Shown here one piece after another: positions 55,943 to 64,000 of a DNA stretch of 64,000 nt. The stretch lies in assembly GCF_003573695.1 (NCBI RefSeq), contig NW_020621936.1:1488001-1552000 (forward strand), written 5' to 3'. Positions within the stretch are counted from its first letter, which is position 1. Each line of letters starts with the position of its first letter. Under the pieces are notes generated by a model, which was not told the origin of the DNA, did no database searches, and saw nothing but the letters and a program-made list of their open reading frames with translations. Origin of the DNA: Papaver somniferum. Its lineage: Eukaryota > Streptophyta > Magnoliopsida > Ranunculales > Papaveraceae. Position numbers and translations under genes: made by a program.

Positions 55943-56770
55943 GTAAGCTTCTTCATTATAATGAATTTCTTCTTATTGATTTCTTGTAATTCTTTGATCA
56001 AGTGCTTGATCCTGCATTAACATAAACATAACACACATAACAAAAATTGAACACTACATATATAATCCGGATGCAGACAGAAAGGAGAAAAGGAAAAACT
56101 AATATATTCTATCACAAAAAAGGAAAAAATCCTAGAATTTTACTACTTCACCCCAAATTGAAGAACCAATGAATAATAACCTGAGCTGCTTTCCGAAGGA
56201 CTATGAAGCAATCTAAATACCAGAATACACGGATAACCAATCTTTCTGACAAACCCGATCAATTGCCTCTTTTTTGTTATTAACAAACTTAATTAATGGG
56301 GAAGTCTTCTTATATACTGGTGCATAAACTAAATAAATTTGGAAATACCGCTAATATGGTTTTAGGAAATTCAGGAAACCTAGCCAAGCCAATCTGTGCC
56401 TAGCCATATTAGGAAACCCAAACGATCCAACAGACGGCTATATACAATATATAATAAGTCAATCTGTGCCTGGAGTGATTTAGGAAAACTACGATTGGGC
56501 AGGATTAAGGAAATCAAATTCGAAGCCTTACCATAAAAAAATTGACGACTACGAATGCTTAGTCACGGTTAGCCGTGTATAGGAATAATTTTTGGTTTAG
56601 GGTTAGCTTTGTCCTGCGCCGCGACATAATCCACGCCGTCCAAAATTATATGTTAAAAACAGGATCGGACGGACGTCTATATAGGACATATAACCGATCG
56701 ATCTCCATCGTGGGTGACAAAATCGATGGTCGGATTTGTAAGGCTACACACACACCACTTCTTTTTATAA
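55943..56770. other. remainder of the Helitron-like insert
   Basis: Looks like intron followed by non-coding DNA. AATCTGTGCCT occurs twice (56391 and 56462). No gene is visible. Confidence 0.35.
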
Positions 56771-57216
56771 TATATATATATATATAATAAAAGTGGTTAA
56801 GTAAAATATTTTTTTTTAACAATCATAATAATAATGACCATTAGTAAATCTAATATTATATATATTTATATTTAATAATAAAATATTAATTATTTTTGAG
56901 CCTAATAAAACTAAGTAAAGTTATTTCAGAGATATGTCTGTTTTTGTCATTTGCTACAGTAACAATGGTTGAATTTCATATTTTACCAAACACACTTTGA
57001 TAGCTTTTTTAATCAGCTTTAACTTTAATTAATTTTTTACCAAACGTCTAACTGCTTTTTTCTCACAGCACAGCACAACAACACACAGCAGAAAAGTGCT
57101 TTTACAGAAGCCGCAACAATACCAAACTAATGCTAAAAATAAGAAAAAGTATTTGAAAATGGATAGGATGAAATTGTTTACATCCTGCCTATTTTTACAT
57201 TTTTGTCCATTTAGAC

Positions 57217-57775
57217 TAGGGCTGTCAATGGGTACCCATTACCCGGATCCGGAACCGGACCCGGTATATTAGGGTTCGGTTCCGGGTCCTAAAGTTGGAC
57301 CCATTAGCTACTTAGGACCCGGCGGGTAATTACCCGATTGGACCCGAATTTAAACGAGTCCAAACGGGTAATACCCATTGGGTACCCGCGGGTATCGGGT
57401 ACCCGTTTATTCATTCTTTTATTCATGTTTTTAGCAAAATTATAAGTATTTTTTCTAGTTTTAGCTTTGATATTTTACTCATTTAAATTTTTTCTCTTAC
57501 ATTTAATCTTTATTTAGTACATTCATAAGAAATAATAATAATTTTTTATAAAAATTACTTAAATCCAAGCTAAAAAGAGAAATATATTAAGTTTTTAAGA
57601 TTTTTTAAATAGTTTTCTTTAGACCCAACGGGTACCCGGATATTTAAACGGGTCCGGTTCTGAGTCCACAAATTTAGGAACCGGACCCGGAACCGTTAGA
57701 AACCGGACCCGACCTTTATAAGTAGGGTCCGGGTCTAGTGATACCCTGGAAGACCCGGACCCGTTGACACCCCTA
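57217..57775. mobile_element. 559-bp non-autonomous hAT MITE
   Basis: Inverted ends TAGGGCTGTCAATGGGT and TAGGGGTGTCAACGGGT. 8-bp TSD ATTTAGAC/ATTTAAAC (57209-57216, 57776-57783), one mismatch. Subterminal ACCCGG/CCGGGT words are dense on both sides of an AT-rich core. No coding. Confidence 0.88.
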
Positions 57776-59119
57776 ATTTAAACAGTATTAAAATCTAAAT
57801 GTCCTTTTTACCCTGGAATTGTTAATTTTAATCTTTTTAACCCATTTTGTGTTGTTTTAAAACATATATGTTGAGCATTGTTATAAGCATGCATGGCAGC
57901 ATGGGAGTAGCGAAGACTAATGGCGAGCTAAAGTTGTAAATTACGTGACCTTCTCAACAAAGAAATTAATAGGTTGTGGTTTGTGAACTGACTATGAACC
58001 TCCGGTCCATTGTACTTCACGTTTCCCATCTATGTAGGCTATTAAGAATTACTTATCCAATGTACTAGAATAAGTTCGCCAACCAGAATGATTTCATTAT
58101 TATATATAGGTCAGAATACATCTACTTTTGCGAAAGTTAGCTGCGCTCATCAAAAGAAAAAGTAGTTGGTTGTCTAGCAGTGTCTCCATTTTCTGCTGGA
58201 AAAGATCTCTCGTGTCTTTCATAAAATGAACAACAAGGACTATCCTGAAATCGACAGTTTTCAAAATGGTTTTCTAAGAAATAACCTAGACTGAGCACTA
58301 AATTGTCGATATATACTTCTTTATTCTACACTGCATATATTTCTTTATCCAAGCCCCGTCTTTTTCTTTTGTTTTGGATAGCCTAGCTTTTTTGTTTTCT
58401 CCTTCTTTTTCTTTTTCTTTTTTTCCTAAGGCAATTTTGTCCATGAGTCATCTAGTACGACCAGGATGTTTGGTCCATAGATTGTTTTGCTCGTAGTCAT
58501 TAAAAAAGAATCATTTTAGATTGGGAACTGCTACATTCACTAACCTTTTCCACCGCAAAATCTCCCGACAGAAAAAATGGACAGATGAGATTTAAACTCT
58601 CAACATTTGGTTGGTAGATGGGCTGATGTGGGTCCCATTCCTATTAGACGCAGGATTTTCACGCGTGATTATTGGTAGGTAGGTTAATCATTTTCGTTAT
58701 AGATCTGGAGGCTTCATAAGCTATCTAATATCCGAACTTTGGGGAGTGGGACTTATGCATGTGAAAAGTCAAATTTACCCTTACTACATAAATAAATTAT
58801 AATCTAACTATTTATTTATTTTTGGAAAAAAAAAATCTTTTCTTCTTTTTCTTCTCTTCTCCTTCTTTCATCACGATCAAGATGATTATCATTTAAAAAC
58901 CTTCTTCATCTTCTCCATCACAGCGTGATTCTCTATCGCATCGTGATGAAAATAAGGATCATAAAAAACAATATTTTTTTTCCATTCTTCTTCTTCATCT
59001 TTTCCATCGTGTCGTGATGATAAAAAAAAACCAAAACTAAGAAACGCACAATTTATTTTTATTTTGGATAGGCCAAAAAATTCGGTTCGATTAAGTGGAG
59101 CAAAAGAAACAGTTTTTGA
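57776..59119. other. intergenic DNA without recognised genes
   Basis: AT-rich, with pyrimidine-rich runs at 58330-58440 and 58830-59000. ATCGTGATGA/TCATCACGAT words recur at 58870-59020. A purine/pyrimidine block around 58550-58690 has a GTGGGTCCC core seen also in the 48.8-kb MITE, but I could not define ends. Confidence 0.35.
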
Positions 59120-59535
59120 AACTGTACACGGCTGGGAGTTCTTATTTTCCCCACCGTAAATCCTATATTACAGTTGAGAAATGATAATTACTAATCGTAA
59201 CCCAGTAAAAATTTCCAGCCGTAAAAAGGTGTCCACGCTTAGGAAATCCTAGCTGCAAGCGGTTCTAATAAAATAAAATAAAAATCTCGGATAGGTTTTC
59301 TCCGCCGAACGTGCTTGTTTCGGCTAGGCTTCCCAGTCGTAAATTGTATTTTCGGCTTGGAAAACCTAGCCGAAACAATTTCTGATAATTACTGAAACAA
59401 AGAAAAAACACTTTCGGTTGGGAGTTTTTCATTTCCCAACCGTGAAAATAACTTACGGAGGAGATTGCCTCAATTCCGAGCCGTAAATTACCAATTACGG
59501 CTGGGTCGACAATATTTCCCAACCGTAACTGCAAC
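59120..59535. repeat. inverted short-repeat array, CACTA-like subterminal region
   Basis: The word (T/A)CGGCTGGGA and its complement TCCCAGCCGTAA recur in both orientations: near 59127, 59155, 59217, 59320, 59333, 59352, 59375, 59414, 59443, 59480, 59495 and 59515. Clusters of 10-20-bp repeats in both orientations are typical of CACTA (En/Spm) ends. No CACTA terminus or transposase is seen, so this is a remnant or a fragment. Confidence 0.5.
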
Positions 59536-60640
59536 AAAAAAATTTAAAAAAATTGATGGATTTAACCGGATTGGATCTACAAAATCCTCAAAATATAAGC
59601 ATCCCCTAAGAACTTTGAGGATATACTTCATCATATTGGGTGGTTGATTTCCGTAAAAAAATTTAAAACTAAAATCTTCAAAATCATCTACTGAATCAAA
59701 TAAAAAAAAATGATGAAAAAAGTTTTGATTTCCAGAAATTATTCGAATGGTTAATCCTAATATATACACTAATTGTAATTAGTTTAGTTAATCATTCTAA
59801 TTAGCACTAATCTAACCGGGTGCTTTATCTATTATACAAAATTGTTGGATAGGAGGTTATAAGAATTACTATTCCATGACCCAGTGCAGCCCAAAAAACC
59901 TAGCGAGGATGCAACCCCAATAATAGTTTTTAAAAAAAGTATTAGTTCAAAATGCTAGGGTTAGCATATCCCAACAGGAGAAAAATGGGATAGACTTCTC
60001 TTTACATTCAAGAATTTCTGCATCATGAATCTCATCGACACAAATGTGTTGCTTATCACGTGGGTTTCGAAGGGGATTTATATATACTTAGACCAATAAA
60101 TAATTAAGACATAACTTTGTAGTTGTAGGAAAACCACAGTATACCAAAGAACAACGATTATCAGTCAAGTATTCACGATGGAGGTACTAGATTTGAGAGT
60201 ATAGTATGTTAAATATCAAGACACCAGAAATTTACGTGGTTCAGTGTTAAAAAGTACATCCAGGGGGTGATTTCGCTATGATTTGCAGAAGATTACAAGT
60301 GCTCAATGTGGTAGAAGGATGCTCGATCTCGGTGGTTGTATCTCTCACAGTCTGATTTGAACCCTTAAAAGCTCAACCCTTTCTACATTGTTTTCACTCT
60401 CTTATATGGACAAAACTCTCTAGTTGGAAACAACTATTTTCACTCGATGGTGCATTCAGAGAAGCTTTCTATTATGGATGACTTGCGATATGGTTCATCT
60501 TCGTTAGCAAATGTTCATATAGCGAAGCTTGTTCGACTATTTTTTCAATATATTTCATTATTAATCCTAAAAAGACCAGGGTACACAAATACAACATAAT
60601 CGTTTTGTTTCAACCTATAAGTCATCTGCCGAATGTGATA
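59536..60640. other. repeat-derived DNA, no gene seen
   Basis: 60190-60300 contains GACACCAGAAATTTACGTGGTTC, a phrase frequent in plant LTRs, so part of this may be LTR debris. Nothing firmer. Confidence 0.3.
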
Positions 60641-60797
60641 GTCTATGGACAGAACCGAGACAATACGGAAATTCAGTTCACACTTCGTGTAATTGTCTAT
60701 GAATACGAGATCGAGACAATACAAAAACAAGATAACTTGTTTGATTGACTATGGATACAAGATCAAGACAATATTACAACAAAGTGTGTTACTTGAT
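60641..60797. repeat. three imperfect tandem units of 51-54 bp
   Basis: G(T/A)CTATG(G/A)A begins at 60641, 60695 and 60746. Each unit contains GA(G/T)C(G/A)AGACAATA. Confidence 0.8.
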
Positions 60798-60799
60798 AG

Positions 60800-61990
60800 T
60801 AGGTTCGGTAATAACCAAACTCTATAGGGTCACTATCAAGTAATGCGTAGTTAACTTAGATGTGTATTTTAGTTTATTATAATAAACAATTATAATGCGG
60901 AAATCAAAGTAAAAGACACGACAAGATTTTTTTGACGAGGAAACCGCAAATACATAAAAACCCCATGACCTAGTCCAGTTTTGAATACTTTCATAATTAA
61001 GCCGCTACACCAAATCTAATACCAACTTCGTATAGTTGAGACCAAGCAGACTACCCCTAGCTACTGAATTCCCTCAGTATCACTGCGCCTTCGACTTCTA
61101 GAGTCACGCACGTGAATATCAAGTCCTTTGGATCGTATTCCAAACATCAAAGGAAGAATCTGTTTGGCAGCCACTCTTAATCAATCTTGCTACAAGATTT
61201 AGATGAGTCGTTGACAAAGGCTCTTATGTTTAATCTAATAAACTCTTTTTTTTGGTTAAATTAATCTAATTTAACTACCTAAATAGTCAAGTATAGATTC
61301 GCACTCAATCAATATAAATCTCAAAGAGAAATATAGAGAATGTCGATCACACGCAACTAATCAATCGATAAATCGATTCTAGTTGGATCCCAGCCGATCA
61401 AGGTTTGTGCACACAATTTAAAAAATTCGAAAACTAATAAGAAATCTTTTTCGTCTTCAAATCTTCTTTTATCTTCAATAACCTGCACAACACCACCTGA
61501 ATCTCTTGTGATCAATCACACACAGAACAGAGTTTGTTAACAATGGATTATCACAAGATGTCTTTAGATCTAACAACAGTTCTGAAGATCTCGTCGATAC
61601 TCTGATCTAGTTTGAGTGAATCTTATATCAAAAGAAAAGATCCTCAATCATAAAAAAAACTAGGTACAATCAAAATTTCAACAACCATTAGTCAATCAAA
61701 TCAATCGAAAACTAATAACACTGTAATTATCTAGTTTCCCACCAACGGTACTCGTAGAGCTTCTTGATCCCACAAAAATCTTTAAACGAGCGGTCGTAAG
61801 AGATTTCACCTAATTAGGATGCTTTCCTCTCTGAATAGACGGCTCTACCAGAAACAACAAGAAATGAAGTTTACCTGACTCTTAACATAGTTTGCTAGAA
61901 ATGCAAACTTAGATATTTATAGACCAAGGATGTTTGGATAATGATAGGTGTAGAATACACCTGATTTATTATCTATTGGTTATGCTTTCT
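60800..61990 (-). repeat. divergent copia LTR remnant
   Basis: 60890-61010 holds ATAATGCGGAAA, GACGAGGAAACCGCAAAT, CCTAGTCCAG and TTAAGCCGCTAC in the same order and orientation as the minus-strand LTRs of the main family. The rest is too different to align by eye. It is a related but older or different family; ends not found. Confidence 0.6.
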
Positions 61991-62291
61991 TTGTTATTTT
62001 TCTTGTAAATTACGTATACCACGCGTGCTTTGAGTTTTATAGCTACTCTGGAGTCGCACGGAGGAAAAGAAGAAGAAATCACCCAATTTGAGCAAAAAGG
62101 GGGAAATTGTCATTTCACAGAAGAATACTATCTGGAGCCCAGCCAGGTTAAGAGGCAACTCTATTTGGAGGAGTACTAAATACAGATAGCTAAGGTTAAG
62201 GGGCTGTCAATGGGTGGTTGTATCCAAGCACAGTGAGTGCAAATAGCTGTCCCACTTTTATAACCCCAAAATTGATTTTCTCCCATTCATT
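61991..62291. other. spacer with PPT-like and hAT-like fragments
   Basis: AAAAAGGGGGAAATTGTCA at 62094 looks like a PPT/LTR junction, and GGGGCTGTCAATGGGTGG at 62201 looks like the TIR of the 57-kb MITE. Neither has a partner. Confidence 0.3.
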
Positions 62292-62869
62292 TGTTATTAC
62301 ACCTGAAATTGAGAAGAAATAAAACAGCCGCCACTGCTGTTATTTCCGTGAGATTGAAACCGAGAAATTGAAGAAGATGGTGTTGGTAATGGAGAAAATA
62401 GAAATTGAGAAGCTGGTGAAGATCGATTATCTATGGATGAATAGGTTTTGAAGTAAAACTGAGAGACAGAGATGTAGGATCGAGCAAGAGAGAGGAGAGC
62501 ACACGCGGAAGCAAATAAAAGACTACATTGATAATCAAATTCGGTGTACAATTCTTATGGCTCAATAACCTACTTATAGTCTCACAAACTTGACGGTCAC
62601 TCAAAGTACTTTCCTAATAAAATAAAACTCTAAATAAAGCACACTTCTAGAAACACAAAGAAACTCTAAACATATTAAAACTCTAAATACAACAACCGAC
62701 ACAACTTGCTTCTCAAGTTAACTCGAACTTCCAAATATCGCACAGTGTGAACAGCGTATGTTGATCCAACTTGACTGTGTCAACTGCAGCAGTTGATCTA
62801 CTTGGACTGGATCAACATATGATGTTGATCCATGAACCAAATCACCATATCTTGGTTTAAGTTCCAACA
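62292..62869 (-). repeat. 3' LTR of a second copia family
   Basis: 578 bp; minus strand starts TGTTGGAACTTAAACC and ends GGTGTAATAACA. The minus-strand PPT (TTTAAGGGAGGA, complement at 62870-62881) lies just before it. TATA-like ACTATAAGTAGG is on minus at about 62568-62579. Candidate left TSD TCATT (62287-62291); its partner is outside the window. Confidence 0.75.
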
Positions 62870-64000
62870 TCCTCCCTTAAACCAAGATATCATTCAACGT
62901 GAATTATGTAACCCTCTTCTTCCATTGATAAACGTTTGCACGTCCTTGTCTTTTATCATTTTCTTTTCCTCTTCTTCCATTGATAAACGTTAACACGTTC
63001 TTGTCTTTTCTCATACCAGAATTCCGTCATCATTATCAAATTCAATTCACAAACCGCATCTCAAATTGTAACTCGGCTGACAAACCAATCTTCTTCATTT
63101 ACTTAACAACAATCATCAAATACTCACTTCGTACTGCTATCGTACCATAGAAATAATCACAAACTTCTTTCACATTCTTCTTCATCGCAGCGGAACACAA
63201 ACCTTAACAAGCTAGAAACACCTTGTTGTGTTCTATACAACTTGCTAACCAAACACAAAACCAGATTCTTTAACTGAATTCACCGAGCATTGTAGCTCAT
63301 CTTCATACTTTCTTCACTGAGTATTGTATCTCAACTTCAACTCTTGTTTACCCACTTCACTCACAGGATTTCCACTCAACTCTTCAAATTCCACACTGGA
63401 ATTTCTTCACTTCTCTAGCCAAATCCCCACTGGGATTGCTTCACACAACTCTTAGCCAAATCCCCACTGGGATTTCTTCACACAACTCTAGCCAAATCCC
63501 CACTGGTATTGCTTCACACAACTCACGATCACAACCTTGTGACGTCTCTTCTCTTCACTCTCTCATCACCACCTGGTGATTAATCTTCTCTTTCTTCATA
63601 ACCTTGTTGTTGTTTCTTCTACTCTTGTTCCAGTCACGTTATTGTTGCGAAACCTTCACACTTCTTTGTTCTTCAAGATTCTCTCACAATATTTCCCTTG
63701 TTATGCTTCTGCCACAAGCAATAACTAACTCAAAGTCTGCCACATTCCAAGTTTCTGCCATAAACTCTTCAATCTTTATGTTTGAGCTTAACGTGATACC
63801 ATCCTCCCTTAAGCTCAAACATAACCACCCAACTTACCTTGTCATTATAAGTTTCTGAATTCGAAATCAACACCATCAAATTGTATCAGTCCTTCTCTCG
63901 ACTGCAGTACCAACTTTGATCTTCTTTTTTTTTTTTTTTGATTTCGAATCCATGACCTAACCCTTTGAACACAACCACTCACCCAAAGCTTCTTTACCTT
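62870..64000 (-). other. 3' interior of the second copia element, runs off the window
   Basis: Starts with the PPT and then is pyrimidine-rich on plus without a clear pol frame. CATCCTCCCTTAAGCTCAAAC at 63800 repeats the PPT core CATCCTCCCTTAA, so a second PPT-like site is present. A T16 run is at about 63926. Confidence 0.5.
63416..63527 (-). repeat. 36-37-bp tandem repeat
   Basis: TAGCCAAATCCCCACTGG starts at 63416, 63453 and 63489, followed each time by (G/T)ATT(G/T)CTTCAC. A weaker related unit (CCACACTGGAATTTCTTCAC) precedes at about 63391. Confidence 0.88.

Larger units (their letters stand above)
54793..57131. mobile_element. TIR element with AGTTTGGTA ends, split by a Helitron
   Basis: The left end AAGTTTGGTAATGCTTTTA and the complement of the right end TTAGTTTGGTATTGTTGC are imperfect inverted repeats. 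AGTGTTTGGTAAAA-like words recur inside both arms. This is the look of a common dicot MITE class. No transposase. The TSD is unclear (TA suspected). The interior from about 55245 is foreign. Confidence 0.5.

Noticed and set aside
62094..62112. AAAAAGGGGGAAATTGTCA as a PPT/LTR border on plus
   Set aside because: No LTR follows that can be matched to a partner.
62201..62218. GGGGCTGTCAATGGGTGG as a hAT terminal repeat
   Set aside because: It resembles the 57-kb MITE terminus, but no partner end or TSD was found.
62297..62551. 84-aa Ser/Phe-rich minus frame
   Set aside because: It lies inside the 578-bp copia LTR and has low complexity; it is probably not a gene.
1..64000. CRISPR arrays, tRNA or rRNA genes, bacterial defence or toxin systems
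   Set aside because: No regularly spaced identical repeats with unique spacers, no cloverleaf or rRNA motif seen. All tandem arrays sit inside transposons.

Overview
This is nuclear DNA from a flowering plant, probably a eudicot. It is AT-rich, with spliced plant-type genes, plant Ty1/copia and Ty3/gypsy LTR elements, hAT, MULE and Helitron sequences. I cannot name the species. Only one ordinary host gene is convincing: a small RING-H2 E3 ligase gene at 53311-53793 on the minus strand. Almost everything else is mobile DNA or its debris. I see no rRNA, tRNA, CRISPR or bacterial-type operon.

Layout. (1) 1-7260: the 3' part of a decayed Ty3/gypsy element of Tat/Ogre type. It holds gag and protease remnants on plus, a 157-bp tandem repeat, a six-exon gene on the opposite strand (3578-6338), and a probable 3' LTR with TATA box and poly(A) signal. 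(2) 7474-39695: a four-level nest. A minus-strand copia element (TSD CCTTG) was hit by a plus-strand copia element of the same family (12519-35957). The 3' LTR of that element was hit by a solo LTR of the family (18491-20927, TSD GCTAT) and by a Ty3/gypsy deletion derivative (21167-34378, TSD AATAT). One gypsy LTR was in turn hit by a multi-exon hAT transposon (23288-27753). (3) 39701-47581: a decayed minus-strand MULE/FAR1-like gene with a C-terminal OTU-protease-like domain. It is cut by three members of the copia family: the nest and two solo LTRs at 41399-43814 and 45083-47500, each with a perfect 5-bp TSD. Its last exon resumes on the far side of the 32-kb nest at 7367-7473, in frame. (4) 47582-53900: two candidate MITEs, a complete hAT element (49696-53260, perfect 8-bp TSD) with a long open transposase frame, and the RING gene. 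The hAT lies just past the RING stop codon. (5) 54600-64000: small class II elements, a Helitron 3' end with a possible captured exon, a 559-bp hAT MITE, a CACTA-like subterminal array, divergent copia LTR remains, and the 3' end of another copia element running off the window.

The copia family in region 2 is the most distinctive content. It has very long LTRs (about 2.4-2.7 kb), a roughly 3.3-kb interior with only a gag-like frame and no protease, integrase or reverse transcriptase, and several PPT-like G-tracts conserved between two copies. It resembles the non-autonomous class called TR-GAG and must be mobilised in trans. The relative order of events can be read from the nest: MULE-OTU gene, then outer copia, then inner copia, then gypsy and the solo LTR, then hAT.
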